NCBI RefSeq assembly: GCF_009765755.1
Contig: NZ_LMUV01000002.1
Location: forward strand, 310,001 to 374,000
Source: Rhodanobacter sp. L36
Lineage (GTDB): Bacteria; Pseudomonadota; Gammaproteobacteria; Xanthomonadales; Rhodanobacteraceae
Direction: 5' to 3'
DNA length: 64,000 nt
Position numbers and translations under genes: made by a program. The stretch's first letter is position 1. Each line of letters begins with the position of its first letter. The notes beneath the pieces were generated by a model that saw nothing but the letters and a program-made list of their open reading frames with translations, had not been told where the DNA came from and made no database searches. Below, piece after piece: positions 44,597 through 52,612 of the stretch.

Positions 44597-45690
44597 CAGT
44601 CGATCCTTTCCAGTCCACGAATTTCGCGAATGCCGAGGCCTGGCGCATCGGTGACGGAGATTTCCGACTCGTTGAAGATGACGCCGCCGTCGACCGGATT
44701 GAATTTCGACAGCGATGGGCCATCGAGATCGACCTTGGTGATCACGTCGGCCTTGGCAACCGCCACGTGCACGGCCGCGGCCACGCTGATGCTGGTTTCG
44801 ATCATGCAGCCGATCATGCAGTCGATGCCGTGCATCGCTGCGATGTCGGCAATGCGTATCGCGTTGGAGATGCCGCCGGTTTTCATCAGCTTGATGTTGA
44901 TGATGTCGGCCGCACGCATGCGGATCAGCTCGATCACTTCCATCGGGCCGAACACGCTTTCGTCGGCCATCACCGGCGTGTGCACGCGCTCGGTGACGTA
45001 GCGCATGCCTTCGAGATCGCGCGCCTTCACCGGCTGCTCGATCAGCTCCAGCTTGATGCCCGCGTCCTCCAGCGTACGCAACGCGAACACCGCCTGTTTG
45101 GCCGTCCATCCCTGGTTGGCGTCGAGCCGCAGCAGGGCACGACCTTCGACCGCGGCGTAGATCGCGCGAACACGTTCGATGTCCACGCCGATGTCCTTGC
45201 CGACTTTGATTTTCAGCGATGCAAATCCGCGCTCCACCGCGGCTACCGAATCGGCCACCATCTTGTCGATATAGTCGACGCTGATGGTGATGTCGGTGGT
45301 AATCGCCGGATCGCCGCCGCCGAGCATCTTGTACAGCGGTGCCTTGTAAAGCTGGCCCCACAGGTCGTAGATCGCGATCTCCATCGCCGCCTTGGCGCTG
45401 GTGTTTTTTTCCATCGCACCCTGGATCAGCTGGGTCAGCCGATTGAGATCGGCGATGTCCTGCCCGATCAGCCGGGGCGCGATGTAATGGCGAATCGCAT
45501 CGACGATCGAACCGTGCGTGTCGCCGGTGATCACCGCCGTGGCCGGCGCTTCGCCGTACCCGATGTTGCCTTCATCGGTATGCACCATCACCACGATGTC
45601 CTCGATGGTGGTGATGCTGCGCAGGGCCGTCTTGAACGGCGTCTTCAGTGGCACGCGCAACATGCCGAACGTGATCTCGGTGATTTTCAT
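44596..45690 (-). CDS. L-Ala-D/L-Glu epimerase (dipeptide epimerase)
   Basis: 364 residues, enolase superfamily. The KxK catalytic motif is LKIKVGKD near residue 160; metal ligands lie in RLDANQGW, LIEQPV and MADESVFG; the second Lys is in NIKLMKTGGI. The C-terminal KVDLDGPSL holds the DxD pair that binds the dipeptide amino group and marks dipeptide epimerases. It turns L-Ala-D-Glu from murein into L-Ala-L-Glu in the cytoplasm. Neighbouring peptidoglycan hydrolases fit this function. Confidence 0.93.
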   Translation of the reverse strand: MKITEITFGMLRVPLKTPFKTALRSITTIEDIVVMVHTDEGNIGYGEAPATAVITGDTHGSIVDAIRHYIAPRLIGQDIADLNRLTQLIQGAMEKNTSAKAAMEIAIYDLWGQLYKAPLYKMLGGGDPAITTDITISVDYIDKMVADSVAAVERGFASLKIKVGKDIGVDIERVRAIYAAVEGRALLRLDANQGWTAKQAVFALRTLEDAGIKLELIEQPVKARDLEGMRYVTERVHTPVMADESVFGPMEVIELIRMRAADIINIKLMKTGGISNAIRIADIAAMHGIDCMIGCMIETSISVAAAVHVAVAKADVITKVDLDGPSLSKFNPVDGGVIFNESEISVTDAPGLGIREIRGLERID

Positions 45691-45757
45691 GAGGCGATTT
45701 TCTTGAGGCTGTGTGTCATGGAGTCCATGTCCTTGGCGCTATCGGCGTCACTTGGAT

Positions 45758-47155
45758 TCAGTGGCGAATGCGCACGATGCTGGTCATGCGATCGACGTAG
45801 GTCTGGTGGTCGTTGAACTGGTTCGGCAACAACGGCGTAACCGATACCGCGTTGAGCACGACGTGGCCGAAGCCGCCGCCGGGTTTGCGATAGGTCATGC
45901 CGAGCACGTCGTGGATCACGTACGGCTCGCCGTCGCGCTGGCCGATCACCATCATCACGTGGCCGGGGATGTAGACGAGGTCGCCGACCTGCAGCTCATG
46001 CGCTGCCTTGAGGCGCGCATCGTGGCTGTCGGCGTCGGTGAACACGCGATGCCGCAAAGCCGGACTGATCGCCTGCTTGCTGGTGTTGCGTGGCATTTCC
46101 ACGCCCATGCTGCGATACACGTCGGACACGAAGCCGCTGCAATCGCGGCCGTTGTAACCGTGGCCCCAGCCGTAGCGCTCGCCGAGAAACTTGAACGCCT
46201 GGCGGATGACGTTGGCCGGCGTCAGCGGCAGGTAATCCACGGCGGAATCGGTGTTCTTCTGCAGCAGCGCAGGCGTGAACTGCAACTTGCCGTCGGCATC
46301 GCGCAACGGCAGTTCCAGCGTGTAGGTGGCATACGGCGTCTGCCCGTTCACCGGTTGATCCGGCGGTAGGTCCGTGCGCAGCGGCACGCGTGTGCTCATG
46401 TCGAGTTGCAGTCGCGACACGCCCGGCACCTCGCGGGTGAACACGGTGCGTTCGGTCGCGCCGGTGATCACGCGATACGGTTTCTTGTCGGCGTAACCGA
46501 AGACCTGTTCGGCACTGCCTTCGGCGATGTTCTGCTTTTCGGTCCACGCCGCATAGCGCGGGCTCACCACGAACAGCCACTTGCCATCGCGACTTGCGTG
46601 CGCGATCACCACCGGCACGCCGGGAAACTCGGCGGTCTCCTGAAAGCGATCGATGTCGGTGTCGCCTTTGCTGGTGAACACGCGCAGATTGCTGGGGAAC
46701 GTACGCAACGACGCACGCTGCACCACCAACCCGTAACGCGTCGCCTGCTGCGCGGGCACGCTGGAAAGCGCGAGGTTGGTGACCATCGCATCCATTGCGG
46801 CCTTCGTCACGGGCCGGCTATCGACGTCGTACAACGCTTTCTTCGGACGCTCGGAGATGTCGTCGATCCAGCCGGTGACCTGTGCGCGCGTCAGTGTCGA
46901 TGGCAGCGCGCGCAGATCGTGCATCGACGGATCGATCTTCAGCAGCTGCGCGTTTTCAGCGTCGATATCTGCGCGAGAAAGAATCTCGCGATCGGGTTGC
47001 GGCTGCAGGCCGATCCAGTATTCCGGCGTGAGCTGCGCATCGCCAACGCCCATCACACCCGATGGCGGAATGGCCGTCGTCGATACGTCTGCACGCGCGT
47101 GAACGTTCGATGCGAGACCGATCGCGAGCAGCGCGGCAATGAGCGGAAGTCGCAT
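45758..47155 (-). CDS. NlpC/P60 endopeptidase with SH3 domains, exported
   Basis: 465 residues. Signal peptide LPLIAALLAIGLASNVHA. Two bacterial SH3-like domains follow (~110-290), then an NlpC/P60 domain (~320-460) with catalytic Cys in NGRDCSGFVSDVYRSMG and His in GHVMMVIG. YkfC-type enzymes of this layout cut gamma-D-Glu-diaminopimelate bonds after a free L-Ala, giving L-Ala-D-Glu for the neighbouring epimerase. The second ATG (47155) is used since AGGAG is 7 bp away; the first at 47161 is too close. Confidence 0.92.
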   Translation of the reverse strand: MRLPLIAALLAIGLASNVHARADVSTTAIPPSGVMGVGDAQLTPEYWIGLQPQPDREILSRADIDAENAQLLKIDPSMHDLRALPSTLTRAQVTGWIDDISERPKKALYDVDSRPVTKAAMDAMVTNLALSSVPAQQATRYGLVVQRASLRTFPSNLRVFTSKGDTDIDRFQETAEFPGVPVVIAHASRDGKWLFVVSPRYAAWTEKQNIAEGSAEQVFGYADKKPYRVITGATERTVFTREVPGVSRLQLDMSTRVPLRTDLPPDQPVNGQTPYATYTLELPLRDADGKLQFTPALLQKNTDSAVDYLPLTPANVIRQAFKFLGERYGWGHGYNGRDCSGFVSDVYRSMGVEMPRNTSKQAISPALRHRVFTDADSHDARLKAAHELQVGDLVYIPGHVMMVIGQRDGEPYVIHDVLGMTYRKPGGGFGHVVLNAVSVTPLLPNQFNDHQTYVDRMTSIVRIRH

Positions 47156-47180
47156 GATCATGCTCCTGTAGTGAGTGCGC

Positions 47181-48332
47181 TCACGGCGCGGCCAACGCCG
47201 ACATCACGGTCGCCACCAGCAAGCCGAAGCCGGTGCCGAGGATGTAACCGAGCAAGGCGAGCAGCACGCCGACCGGCACCAGCGCACGCGAGTAACTCGC
47301 GGCCAGTACCGGCGTGGCGGCGACACCGCCGACCAGCGCCAGCGAAGAAATGCCGCACAGATAAAGATCGAAACGAAAAAGTTTGGCAAAGCCGATCAGC
47401 AGCACCGCGTGGATCGCGATGATGGTGACGCCGCACAGCAGATAGAGCGGCGCAGCGGCGATGCCCTGGAAGTTGCTTTGCGAAGCGAGCACGGCGACCA
47501 CGCTGATCAGCATCGCGCTGGAAATCGTGCCCGCGCCGGGAAACCGCGCCAGCGGCGTATGCGCCACCACCAGTCCGGCCGCGGTGGCGAGCAGGATGGT
47601 CCAGGTGGTGTCGCTGACCATGGCGCCGATCGGCAACCAGCTCGACAGCCAGCCCGACAACGCCGCTACACCGAGCGCCATGCCCAGCCATAGCAGCACG
47701 CTGTCGTACGTGGTCGGGCCAGTCACCGGCGTCTCGGCCACTTCCATGTCGCCACTGGACTTTGCCTTGGTCCAGCGATTGAACCCCACGGCGAGCCGCG
47801 CCACCGAGAACAGCACCACGACCCACATGGAGTAACACAGCGCATCGGTGAGCAGCGACATCGCCAGATAGTGATCGGACATGCCGATCGCCTGCTTCAC
47901 CGCGATCATGTTGGCGGTACCACCCATCCAGCTTCCGGACAACGCCGCCAGCGGTTGCCAGGCGTCTCCGGGCAGCCAGCGGTGATAGAGCAGAAAGGTC
48001 GCGATGAAGGCGACGAACAAGGCGATGGTCGCGCAGACGAACACGGCCAGCACGCGTGGCCCCAATCGCCAGATCGCACGCAAGTCGCAATTGATCATCA
48101 GCAGAAACAGCAGCGCCGGCACCATGTGCGTGGTGAGCATCGATTGCGCCGCGCGTATTTCATCGTCGACTTTCCACACGCCCGACACCGCCATCGCGGT
48201 AACGAAGAGATAGGTCAGCACGATCGGCGGCAGCACATTGAAAATCCGCCAGTTGAAGCGGCGTTCCACGGCGGGAAACAGCCCGGCGGCCAGCAACATC
48301 ACCGCCAGATAAGGCCAGACCGTATGGATCAC
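47181..48332 (-). CDS. DUF819 family membrane protein, possible transporter
   Basis: 383 residues, about ten membrane helices, with an internal loop near 195-215. Motifs of DUF819 such as ALSGSWMGGTANMIAVKQAI and LGVAATPVLAASYSRAL-like GGVAATPVLAASYSRALVPV suggest two similar halves, as in antiporters and solute carriers. First gene of the leftward operon, 25 bp from the NlpC/P60 gene. In my recall DUF819 genes also sit beside dipeptide epimerases in Bacteroidetes, so uptake of murein peptides is a reasonable hypothesis. GTG start at 48332 with AGGGG. Confidence 0.82.
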   Translation of the reverse strand: MIHTVWPYLAVMLLAAGLFPAVERRFNWRIFNVLPPIVLTYLFVTAMAVSGVWKVDDEIRAAQSMLTTHMVPALLFLLMINCDLRAIWRLGPRVLAVFVCATIALFVAFIATFLLYHRWLPGDAWQPLAALSGSWMGGTANMIAVKQAIGMSDHYLAMSLLTDALCYSMWVVVLFSVARLAVGFNRWTKAKSSGDMEVAETPVTGPTTYDSVLLWLGMALGVAALSGWLSSWLPIGAMVSDTTWTILLATAAGLVVAHTPLARFPGAGTISSAMLISVVAVLASQSNFQGIAAAPLYLLCGVTIIAIHAVLLIGFAKLFRFDLYLCGISSLALVGGVAATPVLAASYSRALVPVGVLLALLGYILGTGFGLLVATVMSALAAP

Positions 48333-48386
48333 CCGCGTCCCCTTTTTTGGGTCGCCCACCGGCGCGGCCGGGCGATGGTTTCAGAT

Positions 48387-48407
48387 GAAAGAATAGGTAA
48401 TTCTTTC
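48387..48407. promoter_or_regulatory. Candidate RpiR operator in the divergent control region
   Basis: GAAAGAAT, AGGTA, ATTCTTTC: perfect 8-bp arms with a 5-bp spacer. GAAA...TTTC palindromes are typical for RpiR-family sites. It lies just downstream of the probable leftward start point, a position suited to repression. Confidence 0.6.
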
Positions 48408-48420
48408 TTGATTCCATCGA

Positions 48421-48448
48421 AGCATAAATTATTGACCGCGATTTGCAA
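48421..48448 (-). promoter_or_regulatory. Candidate promoter of the leftward operon
   Basis: On the minus strand TTGCAA (48443-48448) and TATGCT (48421-48426) are 16 bp apart. A rightward -35-like TTGACC lies at 48432-48437, so the two promoters overlap. Confidence 0.45.
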
Positions 48449-48450
48449 GC

Positions 48451-50061
48451 ATGTTACACAACGGTTTCAAGGGGCTCGACGCGGGACGTTTGACGGTGGA
48501 CACGCTGCATCCGATCGCAACCGGAATACGACGTCGACGTGTTGGCTTGCGCACGATGCTGCTGTCGCTATGGCTCGTTTCCGCGCCGGTGTTCGCGACC
48601 GATTCAACGGCAGCTCCGCCCGCCATCGTTGCGCAGATCGATGCCGGTCAATTCAAGGCTGCCGATGCAGCCATCGACACGTCACTCCAGCGACCGAACC
48701 TTTCCGCCGAGCAGCGAAACGCCCTGTTGTTTCAGCGCGAACGGATGCGCCGCATCCTGATCGACTTCACCTTGAGCGCGGACGACGTCAAGGGACGCGT
48801 GCGCAAGGACATTCCCGACCTTTCCGATGCCGAGTTCGCTCGCTGGGATGCGGCGGGGCTGTTCGAACACCAGGTCATTGACGGTCGCACGCTGTATTTC
48901 AAGCGTTCGCCCAGCAATCTGTTCCGCATCAGCCCCGAAGCGCTGGCCCGTCGCGCGGTGCAGACGCCGATCACCGGCGGCCCGATGGAAACGCTGAACG
49001 ACTATCAGCGCGCGATCCGCCGCACGTCTTTGTCGCAGCACCGAACCAGCGTGATGCCACGACGCATCCGCATGACCCAGATTCTTTCGGTGAAAGCCGA
49101 TGCCGTTCCGGACGGCCAAATGGTGCGCGCGTGGATTCCCTACCCGCGCGCGATCCCCGGCCAGCAGGAAAACATCGTCTATGTCGCCAGCGATCCGACG
49201 CAACACGACATTGCTTCCGCATCGGCGATGCAGCGCACGGTGTATCTGGAAAAACCCGCGCAACACGGACGCGAAACAAGATTTTCAGTCACCTACGAAG
49301 TCACCTTGTTGGCGCAGTACCACGATATCGACGCGAACAAGGTCACGGCAGAATCGATCAAGCCGCAACTTGCACCTTTCGTCGCCGAGCGTGCGCCGCA
49401 CATCGTGTTCACCGATGCCGTGCGCGCGTTCTCGCACAAGATCGTGGGCGACGAGAAGAATCCGTATCGCATCGCGCAGAAACTTTTCGCTGCGGTCGAT
49501 CGCATCCCATGGGCCGGTGCGCGCGAATATTCCACCATCTCCGACATCAGCGATTACGCGCTGCACGCAGGCCATGCCGATTGCGGCCAGCAGACCTTGC
49601 TGTTGATGACCTTGTTGCGACTCAACGGCATCCCCACGCGCTGGCAGTCAGGCATGGTGTTCGCGGACGACGGCAAGTACAGCGACATCCACGACTGGGC
49701 GTATCTTTACTTTGCACCGTATGGCTGGGTGCCGATGGACGTGACCACCGGGCGACTTCAACCTGCTGCTGGCGACGACAACTCGCTGGAATGGTTCTAC
49801 CTCGGCGGACTCGATAACGACCGCATCGCCTTCAACGACGACTTCGGCCGCGACTTCGAACCATCGAAAACGTTCTTCCGCTCCGACGACGTGGACTCGC
49901 AGCGCGGCGAAGCGGAATGGCGCGGCGGAAATATCTACTTCGATCAGTTGAGCTACGACTTTGAATGGTCATTTCCAGACAGGGCGAACCACTCCGCGAC
50001 GGCGCAACATGCTTCTGCCAGCCGACTGGATTCATCTAACCACGTATATCGGACGCCATGA
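48451..50061 (+). CDS. Transglutaminase-like periplasmic protein
   Basis: Up to 536 residues. Signal peptide around residues 30-50 (LLSLWLVSAPVFA). The transglutaminase-like core (~330-430) has Cys in HAGHADCGQQTLLLMTLLRL, His in SDIHDWAYLYFAPYG and Asp in VPMDVTTG, a complete Cys-His-Asp triad. Bacterial members are often amide-cleaving proteases, possibly acting on peptidoglycan peptides here. The start is unsure: ATG 48451 lies within the promoter region, while GTG 48496 or ATG 48556 would still keep the signal helix. First gene of the rightward operon; overlaps lysA by 4 bp. Confidence 0.85.
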   Translation: MLHNGFKGLDAGRLTVDTLHPIATGIRRRRVGLRTMLLSLWLVSAPVFATDSTAAPPAIVAQIDAGQFKAADAAIDTSLQRPNLSAEQRNALLFQRERMRRILIDFTLSADDVKGRVRKDIPDLSDAEFARWDAAGLFEHQVIDGRTLYFKRSPSNLFRISPEALARRAVQTPITGGPMETLNDYQRAIRRTSLSQHRTSVMPRRIRMTQILSVKADAVPDGQMVRAWIPYPRAIPGQQENIVYVASDPTQHDIASASAMQRTVYLEKPAQHGRETRFSVTYEVTLLAQYHDIDANKVTAESIKPQLAPFVAERAPHIVFTDAVRAFSHKIVGDEKNPYRIAQKLFAAVDRIPWAGAREYSTISDISDYALHAGHADCGQQTLLLMTLLRLNGIPTRWQSGMVFADDGKYSDIHDWAYLYFAPYGWVPMDVTTGRLQPAAGDDNSLEWFYLGGLDNDRIAFNDDFGRDFEPSKTFFRSDDVDSQRGEAEWRGGNIYFDQLSYDFEWSFPDRANHSATAQHASASRLDSSNHVYRTP

Positions 50062-51344
50062 TCTCGACGGTCGCATCCACTCGCCACGCATCGTTACCCG
50101 GCACCAGCATCGATGGCGTCGATCTCGTGGCACTCGCCGAAAAACTCGGCACACCGCTTCACGCCTATTCCGCCAGCGCGATCCGTTCACGCATCGATGA
50201 ATTGCAGACTGCGCTGAGCGGCCTCGACGCGACCATCTGCTACGCGGCCAAGGCCAATTCCAACATTGCGATCCTGCAGTTGATGGCGAGTGCGGGCGTA
50301 GGCGCGGATATCGTCTCCGCCGGTGAGCTGCATCGATGCCTGCACGCGGGCATACCTTCGAAGCGGATCATTTTTTCGGGTGTCGGCAAAAGCGAAGACG
50401 AAATGGCTGGTGCGCTCGACGTCGGCATACGGCGCTTCAACGTGGAATCGCACGACGAACTGCTCACGCTGCAACGCGTGGCCAAGGCGAAGCAGTTGAT
50501 CGCGCGCGTGGCCGTGCGCATCAACCCCGATGTCGATGCGCAAACGCACGCAAAAATCTCCACCGGGAAATCGGAGAACAAGTTCGGCGTGAGCATCGCC
50601 GAGGCGCGTCGCTGGTTCGCCGATCGCGCGCAGCTTTCGCATGTGCAGCTGGATGGATTGCACGTGCATATCGGCTCGCAGATTCTCTCGCTGCAACCGT
50701 ACCGGCTCGCGCTGGCGCGCGTCGCCGACTTCTGGCGCGAACTGGAAGCGAACGGGCATCCGATCAACAGCATCGACGTCGGCGGTGGTCTGGGCGTGCG
50801 CTATCGCGCCGAGGACGATCCGCCGATCGCCGCCGCCGATTACGTGGCTGCCATCCGCGTCGCACTCAACGGATATCGCGGCAGCTTGCTGCTGGAACCG
50901 GGTCGCTACCTGGTCGCCGAAGCCGGCGTGTTGCTGACGCGGGCGCTGCGCATCAAGCAGGGAGATGAGCGACAGTTTCTCGTGCTCGATTCGGCGATGA
51001 ACGACCTGCAGCGGCCGAGTCTCTACGATGCGTGGCACGACATCGTGCCGGTGGTGGACGATCCCTCGCGCCGCATGACGCGTTACGACATCGTCGGGCC
51101 GGTCTGCGAAACCGGCGATACTTTTGCCCGCTCGCGCGAGATGCGCGAATGCGTGGCCCGTGACTTGCTGATGATCAAGACCACCGGTGCGTACGGCGCA
51201 TCCATGGCATCCACATACAACTCGCGCCCGCTGGCAGCCGAAGTCATGCTGGACAAGGGACGCTATGCGGTGATCCGTCGCCGTCAGAACATCGAGGAAA
51301 TGATGGCCGGCGAACAACCCGCGCGACACTGGCAAACGACATGA
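50058..51344 (+). CDS. lysA: Diaminopimelate decarboxylase (LysA family)
   Basis: 428 residues, fold-type III PLP enzyme that turns meso-diaminopimelate into L-lysine. Lys of ICYAAKANSNIAIL binds PLP; VRINPDVDAQTHAKISTG, LHVHIGSQI, DVGGGLGVRY, LLEPGRYLVAEAG and GPVCETGDTFA are standard LysA motifs, with the Cys of CETGD at the active site. Located among peptidoglycan hydrolases rather than lysine-synthesis genes, it may process recycled diaminopimelate; a second lysA elsewhere in the genome cannot be excluded. Coupled to the gene before it (ATGA). Confidence 0.93.
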   Translation: MISTVASTRHASLPGTSIDGVDLVALAEKLGTPLHAYSASAIRSRIDELQTALSGLDATICYAAKANSNIAILQLMASAGVGADIVSAGELHRCLHAGIPSKRIIFSGVGKSEDEMAGALDVGIRRFNVESHDELLTLQRVAKAKQLIARVAVRINPDVDAQTHAKISTGKSENKFGVSIAEARRWFADRAQLSHVQLDGLHVHIGSQILSLQPYRLALARVADFWRELEANGHPINSIDVGGGLGVRYRAEDDPPIAAADYVAAIRVALNGYRGSLLLEPGRYLVAEAGVLLTRALRIKQGDERQFLVLDSAMNDLQRPSLYDAWHDIVPVVDDPSRRMTRYDIVGPVCETGDTFARSREMRECVARDLLMIKTTGAYGASMASTYNSRPLAAEVMLDKGRYAVIRRRQNIEEMMAGEQPARHWQTT

Positions 51345-51357
51345 CCCGGGAAACTCC

Positions 51358-52566
51358 ATGACACCGATCGCACGTATCGCCGCACTCGCCACGCTCTCCT
51401 TCGTCGGTACGCTGCCTGCCTACGCGCAGGATCCGCCGGTCACCATCGATACCCATGTCGATATCCCTTTCGCGTACATGCGCGAAGCACGTTTCGATGC
51501 CGGCAAGCCCACGCGGTTGCTGGTCGATCTGGGCAAGATGGAACACGGCGGATTGAACGCTGCGTTCTTCGTGGTGTGGGTGCCGCAGCACAAGCTCGAC
51601 GCGGCCGGCTATGCGAAAGCGGTGGACCAGGCCGAAGAGAAATACGAAGCGATCGGCCATCTGTTGATGCAGTATCCCGATCGCATTCGCCTGGCCACCA
51701 CGCCGGATCAATTGCTGGCCAATCACAAGGCTGGTTTGTTGTCTGCCACGATCGAGATCGAGAACGGTTACTCGCTTGGTCACGACATCCATCGCCTCGA
51801 CGCCGCGTACGATCGCGGCGCGCGCTCGGTCGGCCTTGCGCACGTCGGCAACAACGACCTGTGCACCAGCTCGCTGCCCGATACCGAACACGGCGAGCCG
51901 GCGATGAACAGCAAGGGCGACACCGGCATGAGCGACTTCGGCCGCGCGGTGGTCAAGCGCGCAAACCAGCTCGGCATGCTTGTCGATGTCTCGCATTCGT
52001 CCGACGCGTGCGTGCGCGAAGCGCTCGGGCTTTCCACCGCACCCGTTTATGCCACGCACTCCGGCGCGCGCGCCGTGCTCGATCATCCACGCAACCTGCC
52101 CGACGACCTGCTGCGCGCGATCGCCGATAAAGGCGGCGTGGTCGATGCCGTGGCGTACAAGGAATTCCTGAAGAACGATCCCGCGCGCGCGAAGGTCGAG
52201 AAGACCTTGCAGAACGCCATCGCGAAACAATCCGGCTACAAGGAATACGACAGCGATCGCGACGATTACACGCCAGCGATGGACGCCGGCATGGCGGAGA
52301 TTCAGAAAAAATATCCGCTGGCCACGCTCGACGATTACATGAACCAGATTCAGCACATGGTGAAGGTCGCCGGCATCGATCACGTCGGTATCGCATCCGA
52401 CTTCGACGGCGGTGGTGGCATCACCGGCTGGGCCAACGCCAGCGAAACCCGCAACGTCACGACCGCTTTGCGCAAGCGCGGTTTCAGCGATACCGACATC
52501 GCCAAGCTGTGGGGCGGCAATCTGCTGCGCGTGTGGCGCGAGGTGGAGCGCGATGCGCAGCACTGA
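51358..52566 (+). CDS. Membrane dipeptidase (M19, renal dipeptidase type), exported
   Basis: 402 residues with a signal peptide (ARIAALATLSFVGTLPAYA). The M19 zinc sites are visible: HxD in IDTHVDIP, a bridging Glu in ATIEIENGYSLG, His in VSHSSD and THSGAR, and Asp in GIASDFDGGGG. M19 enzymes cut dipeptides; several bacterial members accept L-D dipeptides such as L-Ala-D-Glu. Thirteen bp after lysA. It may finish off murein dipeptides in the periplasm. Confidence 0.93.
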   Translation: MTPIARIAALATLSFVGTLPAYAQDPPVTIDTHVDIPFAYMREARFDAGKPTRLLVDLGKMEHGGLNAAFFVVWVPQHKLDAAGYAKAVDQAEEKYEAIGHLLMQYPDRIRLATTPDQLLANHKAGLLSATIEIENGYSLGHDIHRLDAAYDRGARSVGLAHVGNNDLCTSSLPDTEHGEPAMNSKGDTGMSDFGRAVVKRANQLGMLVDVSHSSDACVREALGLSTAPVYATHSGARAVLDHPRNLPDDLLRAIADKGGVVDAVAYKEFLKNDPARAKVEKTLQNAIAKQSGYKEYDSDRDDYTPAMDAGMAEIQKKYPLATLDDYMNQIQHMVKVAGIDHVGIASDFDGGGGITGWANASETRNVTTALRKRGFSDTDIAKLWGGNLLRVWREVERDAQH

Positions 52567-52612
52567 GCTTTTGCCGCCACCCTTGCAAGGCAGGGAAAGG
52601 AGACGATCGCGC

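Noticed and set aside
44597..45361. N-terminal extension of the RpiR frame
   Set aside because: It runs antisense-like through the epimerase gene in another frame without known motifs; the RpiR protein starts at 44596.
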